A stretch of DNA of 64,000 bases, taken from the NCBI RefSeq assembly GCF_008087085.1, contig NZ_VIYJ01000007.1, positions 124,001 to 188,000 of the forward strand. The letters run 5' to 3'. Below the pieces are notes generated by a model that was given only the letters and a program-made list of their open reading frames with translations, did not search any database and was not told where the DNA came from. Shown here in pieces: positions 1 to 8,153 of the stretch. The translations under genes and the position numbers were made by a program. The stretch is from Nocardioides rubriscoriae. Lineage in GTDB: Bacteria > Actinomycetota > Actinomycetes > Propionibacteriales > Nocardioidaceae. How positions within the stretch are numbered: position 1 is the first letter of the stretch; each line of letters begins with the position of its first letter.

Positions 1-2
1 TG

Positions 3-434
3 GAGCTCGCCGAGCGGGCCGACGGGCTGCTGGTGCTCAACGACGCCTACAACGCCAACCCCGCCTCGATGCGCGCCGCCCTCGACGCGCTGCGTGCCCT
101 GGGGCGAGACCGGGCCGGGCGCACCGTCGCCGTGCTGGGAGAGATGAAGGAGCTCGGCGGCGAGCACGACGCCGGCCACCTCGAGGTCGGGCGGGCCACG
201 GCCGGGGTCGACGTGGTGGTCGTCGTCGGCGACGCGGCCGCCGGCATCGCCGAGGGCGCCCGCTCGGCCGGCGTGCGTGAGGTGATCGTCACGGCGGGGC
301 GTGACGACGCACTCGCCTGGGTGCGGAAGAATGCTCGCGCCGGGGACGCCGTCCTCGTCAAGGCCTCCCGTGCGGCAGCGCTCGAGGTGCTGGCCGCCGC
401 ACTGATCGACGACGGGGAGGGACACGCCAGATGA
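3..434 (+). CDS. murF: MurF, UDP-MurNAc-tripeptide:D-Ala-D-Ala ligase (C-terminal fragment)
   Basis: This gene enters from the left edge, so only the last 143 residues are present. MurF adds D-alanyl-D-alanine to UDP-MurNAc-tripeptide in the cytoplasm, the last soluble step before the lipid-linked stage of peptidoglycan synthesis. The fragment carries the DAYNANPASM motif (fragment residues 14-23), characteristic of the start of the Mur ligase C-terminal domain in MurF, followed by VLGEMKELG. The stop overlaps the mraY start (ATGA), indicating translational coupling. The ATP-binding central domain lies outside the window. The identification is firm from the motif and from the mraY-murD neighbours. 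Confidence 0.93.
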   Translation, partial: ELAERADGLLVLNDAYNANPASMRAALDALRALGRDRAGRTVAVLGEMKELGGEHDAGHLEVGRATAGVDVVVVVGDAAAGIAEGARSAGVREVIVTAGRDDALAWVRKNARAGDAVLVKASRAAALEVLAAALIDDGEGHAR

Positions 435-1540
435 GAGCGATCCTCCTCGGCGGCGGCATCGCCCTGCTGGTGTCCCTGCTCGGCACCCGCGTGGCCATCA
501 CGCAGTTCACCAAGCTCGGCTACGGCCAGGAGATCCGCGACGACGGGCCCACCACCCACCACACCAAGCGCGGCACCCCCACCATGGGGGGCGTCGCGAT
601 CATCGGTGCCGTGGTGGTCGCCTACTTCGGCGCCAAGCTGATCACGCTCACGGCGCCCTCGGCGTCCGGGCTGCTGCTGCTCTTCCTGTTCGTCGGCTGC
701 GGGCTGGTCGGCTTCCTCGACGACTTCATCAAGATCTACAAGCAGCGCAGCCTCGGCCTGCGCAGCAAGGCCAAGGTCGTCGGCCAGACGCTGATCGCCG
801 TCACCTTCGGCGCGCTCGCGCTGTCGCCGTGGCTCGAGGACGAGAGCGGGCGCACCCCCGCCAGCGACAAGATCTCCTTCCTGCGCGAGATCGACTGGCT
901 GGCCCTGCCCGCCGTGGTCGCGGTGGTCCTGATCTGGCTGATCGTCACCGGCACCAGCAACGCGGTCAACCTCGCCGACGGCCTCGACGGCCTGGCCACC
1001 GGCTCGTGCGTGATGGTCTTCGGCGCCTACATGCTGGTCAACATCTGGCAGGCCGGGCAGTCGTGCGAGAACAGCCCCGGTCCCCAGTGCTACGACGTCC
1101 GCGACCCGCTCGACCTCGCGATCATCGCGGCGGCGATCACCGGCGCCTGCTTCGGCTTCTTGTGGTGGAACGCCTCGCCGGCGGCCATCTTCATGGGCGA
1201 CACCGGCTCCCTGGGCCTGGGCGGCGCCCTGGCCGGCTTCGCGATCCTCACCCGCACCGAGCTGTTGCTGGTCATCCTCGGCGGACTGTTCGTGCTCATC
1301 ACGCTCTCCTCGATGATCCAGACCCTGGTCTTCAAGGCGAGCCGTTCCAGCGCCCTGTTCCGCCGGGTGTTCCGGGTCGGCCCGCGCCACCGCGTGTTCC
1401 GGATGGCCCCGCTGCACCACCACTTCGAGATGCTCGGCTGGGAGCAGGTCACCGTCGTGATCCGCTTCTGGATCATCACCGGGCTCTTCGTCGCGACCGG
1501 CCTCGGCATCTTCTACGCCGAGTGGGTCACCCGGCTGTGA
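431..1540 (+). CDS. mraY: MraY, phospho-MurNAc-pentapeptide transferase
   Basis: This integral membrane enzyme transfers phospho-MurNAc-pentapeptide from UDP to undecaprenyl phosphate, making lipid I. It has 369 residues, close to the family norm, with about ten hydrophobic segments. Catalytic and signature residues are visible: the aspartate pair D97-D98 (LDDFIK), NAVNLADGLDG starting at N177, D257 in MGDTGSL, and the HHH motif at 329-331 (PLHHHFEMLGW). The loop after residue 210 carries two cysteines, C212 and C220, eight residues apart. The start overlaps the murF stop by four bases, and the stop overlaps the murD GTG start. Confidence 0.97.
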   Translation: MRAILLGGGIALLVSLLGTRVAITQFTKLGYGQEIRDDGPTTHHTKRGTPTMGGVAIIGAVVVAYFGAKLITLTAPSASGLLLLFLFVGCGLVGFLDDFIKIYKQRSLGLRSKAKVVGQTLIAVTFGALALSPWLEDESGRTPASDKISFLREIDWLALPAVVAVVLIWLIVTGTSNAVNLADGLDGLATGSCVMVFGAYMLVNIWQAGQSCENSPGPQCYDVRDPLDLAIIAAAITGACFGFLWWNASPAAIFMGDTGSLGLGGALAGFAILTRTELLLVILGGLFVLITLSSMIQTLVFKASRSSALFRRVFRVGPRHRVFRMAPLHHHFEMLGWEQVTVVIRFWIITGLFVATGLGIFYAEWVTRL

Positions 1541-3078
1541 CCGCCCGCGACGTGAGCGGCCTCGACCGGCAGTCGTCCTGGGACGGCGTGCGTGCGGTGG
1601 TCGCCGGGTTCGGGGTGTCGGGCTTCGCCGCCGCCGACAACCTCACCCACCTCGGTGCCTCGGTCACCGCGCTGGCCGACCAGGCCACCGCCGCCCAGCT
1701 GGAGAAGGCCGAGCTGCTCGAGGTGCTCGGCGCCCGGGTCGACATCCACGCCGGTGCCACCCACACCCTGCCCGACGACGTCGACGTGGTCGTCACCTCA
1801 CCGGGGTTCCGGCCCGACAGCCCGCTGCTGCAGCAGGCCCACGCCCGCGGCGTACCCGTGTGGGGCGAGGTCGAGCTCGCCTGGCGGCTGCGTGCCCCCG
1901 GCCCGAACGGTGAGCCCGCGCCCTGGCTGTGCGTCACCGGCACCAACGGCAAGACCACCACCACCCAGATGCTCGACGCGATCCTGCGGGCCGCCGGCCT
2001 GCGCAGCGTCGCGGTCGGCAACGTGGGGCTGCCCATCGTCGAGGCCGTCATGGACCCCGCGCCCTACGACGTCTTCGCCGTCGAGCTCTCCAGCTTCCAG
2101 CTGCACTACACGCGCTCGATGGGCGCCCAGGCCGCCGCCGTGCTCAACCTCGCCGAGGACCACCTCGACTGGTACGCCGGCGACTGGCTCGGGGCCCGCA
2201 CCGGCTACGAGCAGTACGCCGCCGACAAGGGGCGCATCTTCCACGGCGTCGAGCGAGCGTGCGTCTACAACGTCGCCGACCCCGCCACCGAGGACCTCGT
2301 CCGCGAGGCCGACGTCGTCGACGGCGCCCGCGCCGTCGGCTTCACCCTCGGCATGCCCGGCGTCGGCATGCTCGGCGTCGTCGAGGACCTCCTGGTCGAC
2401 CGTGCCTTCATCGAGGAGCGCGCCACCAGCGCCGCCGAGCTGTGCACCCTCGCCGACCTCGTTCCCGACGGTGCTGACGGCGTCGACGGGGGAGTGCCGG
2501 CCCCCCACGTGGTCGCCAACGCCCTGGCCGCGGCGGCCCTCGCCCGCGCCCACGGCGTCAGCCAGGCCGCGGTCCGCGAGGGCCTGCGGGGCTTCCGGCT
2601 CGACGGCCACCGGATCGCCAAGGTCGCGACCCACGACGGCGTCACCTGGGTCGACGACTCCAAGGCCACCAACCCCCACGCCGCCCAGTCGTCGCTGCAG
2701 GCCTACGACCCCGTCGTGTGGGTCGCGGGGGGTCTGGCCAAGGGTGCCACCTTCGACGAGCTGGTCCGCTCGGTGGCCTCGCGGCTGCGCGGCGTCGTCC
2801 TGCTCGGGCGCGACCGCGACGTCATCGCCCAGGCGCTTTCGCGACACGCGCCCGATGTGCGGGTGATCGCGATCGACGCGCCCGACACTGGGTCTGCCTC
2901 AACGATCGACGGCGGACCCGAGCTGATGCGGCGGGTCGTCGCGGCGGCCAGTGACCTGGCCGTCGACGGCGACACGGTGCTCCTGGCCCCGGGGTGCGCC
3001 TCGCAGGACCAGTTCACCGACTACGCCGCACGGGGAGACCTGTTCGCCGCAGCCGTTCACGGCCTTACTTCCCCCTAG
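1537..3078 (+). CDS. murD: MurD, UDP-MurNAc-L-alanine:D-glutamate ligase
   Basis: MurD adds D-glutamate to UDP-MurNAc-L-Ala in the cytoplasm using ATP. The start chosen is the GTG at 1537, which overlaps the mraY stop as GTGA; the reading frame stays open far upstream but that part is a shadow of mraY. The product is 513 residues, somewhat longer than the roughly 440-490 usual for the family. An N-terminal Rossmann-type region (VVAGFGVSGFAAADNL) is followed by the P-loop GTNGKTTTT with K139, then ELSSFQL and the C-terminal domain with WVDDSKATNPHA. It sits between mraY and ftsW in the usual order. Confidence 0.95.
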   Translation: MTARDVSGLDRQSSWDGVRAVVAGFGVSGFAAADNLTHLGASVTALADQATAAQLEKAELLEVLGARVDIHAGATHTLPDDVDVVVTSPGFRPDSPLLQQAHARGVPVWGEVELAWRLRAPGPNGEPAPWLCVTGTNGKTTTTQMLDAILRAAGLRSVAVGNVGLPIVEAVMDPAPYDVFAVELSSFQLHYTRSMGAQAAAVLNLAEDHLDWYAGDWLGARTGYEQYAADKGRIFHGVERACVYNVADPATEDLVREADVVDGARAVGFTLGMPGVGMLGVVEDLLVDRAFIEERATSAAELCTLADLVPDGADGVDGGVPAPHVVANALAAAALARAHGVSQAAVREGLRGFRLDGHRIAKVATHDGVTWVDDSKATNPHAAQSSLQAYDPVVWVAGGLAKGATFDELVRSVASRLRGVVLLGRDRDVIAQALSRHAPDVRVIAIDAPDTGSASTIDGGPELMRRVVAAASDLAVDGDTVLLAPGCASQDQFTDYAARGDLFAAAVHGLTSP

Positions 3079-3103
3079 AAGCCGGCACGACAGGAGACCC
3101 CGG

Positions 3104-4387
3104 GTGACGACAGCGACCCCCGAGAGATCCGTCCGGCTGCCACGGCTGCCACGCCCGTCGCGGCCCGCGCCGACCGCGCACACCGCACAGCCCGCGGTGC
3201 GCCGTACGACGTGGCTGGGGTCGTTGCGCGAGGCGCTCGACCGCCCGCTCACGACCTACTACCTGCTGCTGGGGGCCTCGGCGCTGCTGCTCACCATCGG
3301 CCTGGTGATGGTGCTGAGCGCCTCCAGCGTGTTCTCCTACCGCGCCACCGGCGACTCCTACACGATCGTGCGCCGCCAGCTGGTGTGGGTCGTCGTGGGC
3401 CTGCCGTGCGCGTGGGTCGCGAGCCGCGTCTCCCACCGGTGGATCCGCCGGCTGGCCTACCCGGCTTTCTCGGTGTCGCTGGTGCTGCTGCTGCTCACCG
3501 CGTTCATGGGCGTCGAGCGCAACGGCAACACCAACTGGCTGGCCCTGGGGCCGCTGGTCATCCAGCCCTCCGAGATCGCCAAGCTGTCGCTGGTCGTGTG
3601 GGCCGCCCACATCTACGCCAACAAGGACCGCCGGCTGCGCAGCCTGCACCAGGTCATGGTGCCCGTGGTGCCGGGCATGCTGCTGGCCACCGGGCTGGTC
3701 ATCGTCGGGCGCGACCTCGGCACCGCGCTGATCATGTTCGCGATCCTGATCGGGATGCTGTGGGTCGTCGGCGCGCCGGCGCGGCTCTTCGTGCTGTCCA
3801 GCATGCTGATCGGCGTCCTCGTGCTGGCCCTGGCGGCCACCGACACCGAGCGGCTGGCCCGCATCACCACGTTCGTCGACCCGTTCCAGGACTTCCACGG
3901 CACCGGCTGGCAGCCGGCCCACGGTCTCTACGCCATGTCGTCGGGCGGCATCTTCGGGCAGGGCATCGGTGCCAGCCAGCAGAAGTGGGGTGCCCTCCCC
4001 GAGGCCCACACCGACTTCATCTTCGCCGTCCTCGGCGAGGAGCTCGGCCTGGTCGGCACCCTGCTGGTCATCGTGCTGTTCCTCACCATCGCCTTCTCCG
4101 CCCTGCGGATCGCGCGCCACACCGAGGATCCGTTCGTCCGCTACGCCTCGTTCGGGGTGATCGTGTGGCTGATCGGTCAGATGATCATCAACGTGGGCAT
4201 GGTGCTGGCCCTGCTGCCCGTCATCGGCATCCCGCTGCCGCTGGTCTCCTACGGCGGGTCGAGCCTGCTGCCCACGCTGGCCGCGCTGGGTCTCCTCGTC
4301 GGCTTCGCGCGGCGCGAGCCCGCGGCGGCGCGGGCCCTCGCGCAGCGCAAGAAGCTGCGTTCGGCCGGGCTGTCCGCACGCCGGTGA
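3104..4387 (+). CDS. ftsW: FtsW, SEDS-family peptidoglycan glycosyltransferase of the divisome
   Basis: FtsW is the SEDS glycosyltransferase that polymerises lipid II at the septum with its partner class B PBP. The start chosen is GTG 3104, preceded by GGAG with about seven bases of spacing; the frame extends upstream only by reading through murD. The 427-residue product has a basic, proline-rich cytoplasmic N-terminus (residues 1-45) and about ten transmembrane segments. Family signatures include WLALGPLVIQPSEIAKL and the C-terminal PLVSYGGSSLLPTL (from about residue 379). FtsW rather than RodA is favoured by the position between murD and murG. Confidence 0.94.
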   Translation: MTTATPERSVRLPRLPRPSRPAPTAHTAQPAVRRTTWLGSLREALDRPLTTYYLLLGASALLLTIGLVMVLSASSVFSYRATGDSYTIVRRQLVWVVVGLPCAWVASRVSHRWIRRLAYPAFSVSLVLLLLTAFMGVERNGNTNWLALGPLVIQPSEIAKLSLVVWAAHIYANKDRRLRSLHQVMVPVVPGMLLATGLVIVGRDLGTALIMFAILIGMLWVVGAPARLFVLSSMLIGVLVLALAATDTERLARITTFVDPFQDFHGTGWQPAHGLYAMSSGGIFGQGIGASQQKWGALPEAHTDFIFAVLGEELGLVGTLLVIVLFLTIAFSALRIARHTEDPFVRYASFGVIVWLIGQMIINVGMVLALLPVIGIPLPLVSYGGSSLLPTLAALGLLVGFARREPAAARALAQRKKLRSAGLSARR

Positions 4388-4432
4388 GCGTGCGGCGGTT
4401 CGGCGCTGCTCGCCGGTAACGTCGTGCCCCTG

Positions 4433-5506
4433 ATGCGCGTCCTTCTCGCCGGCGGCGGTACCGCCGGCCACACCTCGCCCCTGCTCGCCACCGCCGACGC
4501 CCTGCGTCGGCTCGACGACGACGTCACGATCACCTGCCTCGGCACGCCCCGCGGGCTCGAGACCCGCGTCGTGCCCGAGGCCGGCTACCCCCTCGAGCTG
4601 ATCGCGCCCGTACCCCTGCCCCGCAGGCCCAACGCCGACTTCTTCCGGGTGCCCGGTCGCCTGCGCGGGGCCGTCAACGAGACCCTCGCGATCCTCGACC
4701 GGGTCCGGCCCGACGTCGTCGTCGGCTACGGCGGCTACGTCTCGATGCCCGCCTACGTCGCGGCCCGCCGCCGCCGACTGCCCCTGGTCGTCCACGAGCA
4801 GAACATGGTCCCGGGGCTCGCCAACAAGGCCGGGGCCCGGGTCGCGAGCCGGGTCGCGGTGAGCTTCCCCGACACCCCGCTGCCCCGGGCCGAGTACGTC
4901 GGTCTCCCGATCCGGCGGATGATCTCCCGGCTCGACCGCGCCGCGTCGCGCGAGGAGGCCCGTGCCTTCTTCGGCCTCGACCCCGACCGGCCCACGCTCG
5001 TGGTCACCGGTGGCTCGCAGGGCGCCCGGCGGCTCAACCAGTCGGTCGCCGGGGCCGCGCGCGCCCTCGGCGACGCCGGCGTCCAGGTCCTGCACGTCGT
5101 CGGACCGAAGGGCGAGGCCACGCCCGAGCCGACCGGCACCCCCTACGTCGTGGCCCACTACGTCGACCGGATGGACCTCGCGCTGGCCGCGGCCGACCTC
5201 ATGGTCTGCCGCGCCGGCGCCAACAGCGTCGTGGAGGCCGCGGCCACGGGCGTCCCGACGATCTTCGTCCCGCTGCCGATCGGCAACGGCGAGCAGCGGC
5301 GCAACGCCGCCGCGGTCGTCGAGGCGGGGGGAGCGCTCCTGGTCGACGACGCCGACCTCACCAGCGACTGGGTCGCGGCCACCGTCCCGGGGCTCGCGCA
5401 CGACGAGACCCGGCTCGCCGCGATGAGCGCGGCCGCCTCGGGCCTGGTCCCGCGCGACGCCGACGACCGGCTCGCCGCGATCATCACCGAGGAGGCGCGG
5501 CGATGA
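4433..5506 (+). CDS. murG: MurG, lipid I N-acetylglucosaminyltransferase
   Basis: MurG adds GlcNAc from UDP-GlcNAc to lipid I on the inner membrane face, giving lipid II. The start chosen is ATG 4433, which places the glycine-rich loop GGGTAGH at residues 7-13 as in the family; an in-frame GTG at 4424 would add three residues. The product is 357 residues. The C-terminal domain has VVTGGSQGARRLNQ and the UDP-GlcNAc-binding region CRAGANSVVEAAATGVPTI. The stop overlaps murC (ATGA). The 45-base gap after ftsW has no terminator-like structure, so the gene probably belongs to the same operon. Confidence 0.95.
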   Translation: MRVLLAGGGTAGHTSPLLATADALRRLDDDVTITCLGTPRGLETRVVPEAGYPLELIAPVPLPRRPNADFFRVPGRLRGAVNETLAILDRVRPDVVVGYGGYVSMPAYVAARRRRLPLVVHEQNMVPGLANKAGARVASRVAVSFPDTPLPRAEYVGLPIRRMISRLDRAASREEARAFFGLDPDRPTLVVTGGSQGARRLNQSVAGAARALGDAGVQVLHVVGPKGEATPEPTGTPYVVAHYVDRMDLALAAADLMVCRAGANSVVEAAATGVPTIFVPLPIGNGEQRRNAAAVVEAGGALLVDDADLTSDWVAATVPGLAHDETRLAAMSAAASGLVPRDADDRLAAIITEEARR

Positions 5507-6873
5507 GGGTGCCCGTCCCCGACCGGATCCCCCCGCTCGCCGACCTCGGCCGGGTCCACCTGGTCGGCATCGGCGGCGCCGCCCTGTCCGGCATCGCCCG
5601 CATCCTGCTGGCCCGCGGTGTCAGCGTCAGCGGCAGCGACGGCACCGACTCCCGGACCCTCGAGGTGCTGCGCGGGCTGGGCGCCATCGTCCACGTCGGC
5701 CACGACGCGGCCCACGTGGCCCACCTCGGTCCGGGCGACACCCTGGTCGTGTCCACCGCGATCAACGACGACAACCCCGAGTACGCCGAGGCCGTGCGCC
5801 GCGGCCTCACCGTCCTGCCGCGTTCGGCGGCCCTGGCCTCGGTGATGGCCGACCGCCGCGTCGTCGCGGTCGCCGGCACCCACGGCAAGACGACGACCAC
5901 GTCGTTGCTGACGGTCGCGCTGCAGGCCGCGGGTGTCGACCCGTCCTACGCCATCGGCGGCGACCTCGCCGCCACGGGCGTCAACGCCGCCGTCGGGGCA
6001 GGCGACCTCTTCGTCGCCGAGGCCGACGAGAGCGACGGCGCCTTCCTCGTCTACGACGTCCACGCGGCGATCGTGACCAACGTCGACGCCGACCACCTCG
6101 ACCAGTGGGGCACCCCCGAGGCCTACGCCGCGGCGTTCGACGAGTTCGCCGACGCCCTCGACCCCGAGGGCTTCCTGGTGTGCTGCGTCGACGACCCGGG
6201 GGCCGCGGCCCTGGCCGAGCGCCAGCGCGCGGCGGGGCGTCGGGTGGTCACCGTCTCCGCGGCCGACGACGCCGCGCTCGAGGGCACCACCCTGTGGGCG
6301 CCCGGCGACCACTACCGGGCCGACGCGCTGGCCGCCCTCGCCGCCGGCGAGGCCCTCGGCGTCCCCCGCGCCGACCTGCTGCGCGGCATCGCCTCCTACA
6401 CCGGCACCCGACGCCGGATGGAGCCCAAGGGCGAGGTCGCCGGCGTCCGGGTCTACGACAGCTACGCCCACCACCCCACCGAGATCGTGGGCGACCTGCA
6501 GTCGGCCAGGGCCCTGGCGGGGGAGGGGCGCCTCCTGGTGGCCTTCCAGCCCCACCTGGTCTCGCGCACCCGCATCTTCGGCGTCGAGATGGGTCGCGCG
6601 CTCGGCGCGGCCGACGAGGTCGTCGTCCTCGACCTCTACCTGGCCCGCGAGGCCGCGGACCCCGCGGTCACCTCGGCGCTCGTCGCCGACGCCGTGCCCC
6701 TGCCGGCGGGCCGGGTCGCCCGGGCCACCCTCGACACGGCCGCTGCGGCCCTGGTCTCCCGGGCCCGGCCCGGTGACCTCGTCCTCACCCTCGGTGCCGG
6801 CACCGTGACCCACGTGGGTCCACGCGTGCTGGCGCTGCTCGAGACCGGAGGTCCTGGTGGCGGCCACGACTAG
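5503..6873 (+). CDS. murC: MurC, UDP-MurNAc:L-alanine ligase
   Basis: MurC attaches L-alanine to UDP-MurNAc, the first peptide-stem step, using ATP. The 456-residue protein shows the family order: an N-terminal nucleotide fold (HLVGIGGAALSGIARILL), the ATP loop GTHGKTTTT with K129, the EADESDGAFL motif, NVDADHLD, and the C-terminal domain with YDSYAHHPTEI. It overlaps murG by four bases, and the ftsQ start lies inside its last codons, typical of a tightly packed mur operon. Confidence 0.96.
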   Translation: MRVPVPDRIPPLADLGRVHLVGIGGAALSGIARILLARGVSVSGSDGTDSRTLEVLRGLGAIVHVGHDAAHVAHLGPGDTLVVSTAINDDNPEYAEAVRRGLTVLPRSAALASVMADRRVVAVAGTHGKTTTTSLLTVALQAAGVDPSYAIGGDLAATGVNAAVGAGDLFVAEADESDGAFLVYDVHAAIVTNVDADHLDQWGTPEAYAAAFDEFADALDPEGFLVCCVDDPGAAALAERQRAAGRRVVTVSAADDAALEGTTLWAPGDHYRADALAALAAGEALGVPRADLLRGIASYTGTRRRMEPKGEVAGVRVYDSYAHHPTEIVGDLQSARALAGEGRLLVAFQPHLVSRTRIFGVEMGRALGAADEVVVLDLYLAREAADPAVTSALVADAVPLPAGRVARATLDTAAAALVSRARPGDLVLTLGAGTVTHVGPRVLALLETGGPGGGHD

Positions 6874-7624
6874 GACCCGGACCCGCACCCGGCCGACCTC
6901 CGAGGAGCGCAGCCGCCGCCGCTTCGCGCGACGGCAGTGGGCCCGCAGGTGGCTCACGCTGCGCTACCTCGTCGCGGCCGCGGTGCTGGTCGTGCTCGCC
7001 GGCGGGAGCCTGTTCGCGGTCTACTTCTCCGACGCGCTGTCGGTGCGCGAGGTCGACGTCGTCGGCGCCCGCACGATCAGCGCGGCCGATGTCGAGGCCG
7101 CCGCCGACGTCCCGACGGGAGGGCCCCTGGCCACCCTCGACCTCGACGCCATCCGGCTGCGGGTCCAGGCCCTGGCCGAGGTCCGCAGCGTCGAGGTCAC
7201 CCGCAAGTGGCCCGACGGCGTCCTCATCACGATCCAGGAGCGGGAGGCCGTGGCCGTCGTCCAGCTGGGTGCCGACCTGCAGGGCATCGACGTCGAGGGT
7301 GTGCCGTTCCGCTCCTACCGCCGTCCGCCCTCGGGCCTGCCGCGCATCGAGACCTCCGGCAGCGTGTCGGCCACCGACGAGGACGCGCTGCGCGAGGCGG
7401 TGACCGTCGTGGCCGCGCTGCCGCGCGAAGTCTCGGTCCTCGTCGACCACCTCGACCTGCGCAGCGTCGACGAGATCGACCTGGTGCTGCGCGACGACCG
7501 GGTCGTGCGCTGGGGGAGTGCTGACTCCTCGGCCGACAAGGCCGAGGTCCTGCTCGCGCTGCTCCGACAGCCCGGCAAGGTCTACGACGTCTCGGTGCCG
7601 GCGCAGCCGACCACCAGCGGCTGA
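6857..7624 (+). CDS. ftsQ: FtsQ/DivIB cell-division protein
   Basis: FtsQ is a bitopic divisome protein that links early and late division proteins through FtsB and FtsL. The 255-residue product has an arginine-rich cytoplasmic tail (1-36), one transmembrane segment (about 37-57), a POTRA domain (about 61-130, starting VREVDVVGARTISAADVE) and the FtsQ/DivIB beta domain. The GTG start overlaps the end of murC by 17 bases. It is the last gene before a 529-base gap and ftsZ, and no ftsA is present, as expected for actinobacteria. Confidence 0.93.
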   Translation: MAATTRTRTRTRPTSEERSRRRFARRQWARRWLTLRYLVAAAVLVVLAGGSLFAVYFSDALSVREVDVVGARTISAADVEAAADVPTGGPLATLDLDAIRLRVQALAEVRSVEVTRKWPDGVLITIQEREAVAVVQLGADLQGIDVEGVPFRSYRRPPSGLPRIETSGSVSATDEDALREAVTVVAALPREVSVLVDHLDLRSVDEIDLVLRDDRVVRWGSADSSADKAEVLLALLRQPGKVYDVSVPAQPTTSG

Positions 7625-7731
7625 CCGCGGGTGTCGGGGTAGTCCGCTCGGGGTCGGGGTTGGCCTCAGGTCCTGGCCGTCGGGTTGTCCGCGCGCCTGG
7701 CATCGCGGGTCTCGCCGAGCCCCACCTGTTG

Positions 7732-7803
7732 CACCGGGACGCTGAAGCCGTGACAGGGCCGACAAGATCTCAGCGGCCCTGTCACAGGTTCAGCGTCCCG
7801 GTG
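7732..7803. repeat. Long imperfect palindrome (29-base arms) after ftsQ
   Basis: Arms at 7732-7760 and 7775-7803 match at 27 of 29 positions when one is reverse-complemented. The outer 15 bases (CACCGGGACGCTGAA) and inner 11 (GTGACAGGGCC) pair perfectly; the 14-base loop contains AGATCT. There is no T-run on either side. It may terminate the mur-fts transcript or be a member of a hairpin repeat family; the sequence alone does not decide. Confidence 0.75.
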
Positions 7804-7883
7804 GGACCACCGTGACCTACGGGGCACCCGACCCGGACCCCGTGAGGCCTGGAGGCGGGTCGGGTGCGTCGGTGCGGCCGGTG

Positions 7884-7921
7884 TGGTCTCGTGACGGTCG
7901 CCAGGGCGACCTCCTCGACCA
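7884..7921. repeat. Dispersed palindromic repeat, copy 1
   Basis: The copy begins TGGTCTCGTGACGGTCGC and ends CGACCTCCTCGACCA. Related copies lie at 16250-16285 and 60609-60650, all intergenic. The ends TGGTC and GACCA are complementary and the interior is partly self-complementary, so each copy can form a hairpin. Confidence 0.65.
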
Positions 7922-8046
7922 CCGTGGGGCGGTGTGCGATCGGACCGGTAGGGCGGTGGGGGCATGTGGGCGGTTCGCGCCGGAGGCCCCGGCGTGTCTG
8001 CCGCAGATCGCACGCGCGGGTGCCTACTGTCATGGACACGGCGAGG

Positions 8047-8083
8047 TTGACATAACTATAACCCTCAGGTTGAGGGTCATAGT
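8047..8083 (+). promoter_or_regulatory. Probable ftsZ promoter region with inverted repeat
   Basis: TTGACA (8047-8052) is followed at once by an inverted repeat with arms ACTATAACCCTCA (8055-8067) and TGAGGGTCATAGT (8071-8083), pairing at 12 of 13 positions around a 3-base loop. The segment is much more AT-rich than its surroundings and lies 71 bases before the ftsZ start. TTGACA fits a -35 hexamer, but no clean -10 sits exactly 17 bases away. The palindrome fits an operator for a dimeric regulator. The identity of any regulator is not visible. Confidence 0.55.
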
Positions 8084-8153
8084 TGAGGGACACGCCGACT
8101 TCCCCGAGCTCCCCGCCCCACCCCCAACAGATCCTTCGAGAGGTGAAGCCGTC

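Larger units (their letters stand above)
7625..8153. other. Non-coding region between ftsQ and ftsZ
   Basis: This 529-base stretch holds no convincing gene: the frame open into ftsZ has no family similarity here. It contains a long imperfect palindrome (7732-7803), a copy of a dispersed palindromic repeat (7884-7921), and a TTGACA box followed by an inverted repeat (8047-8083) ahead of ftsZ. A separate ftsZ transcription unit with a long leader is the simplest reading. Confidence 0.7.

Noticed and set aside
7812..8153. N-terminal extension of ftsZ starting at 7812
   Set aside because: The extension has no FtsZ similarity and crosses the palindromic repeat and the promoter-like region. GTG 8154 gives the standard N-terminus.
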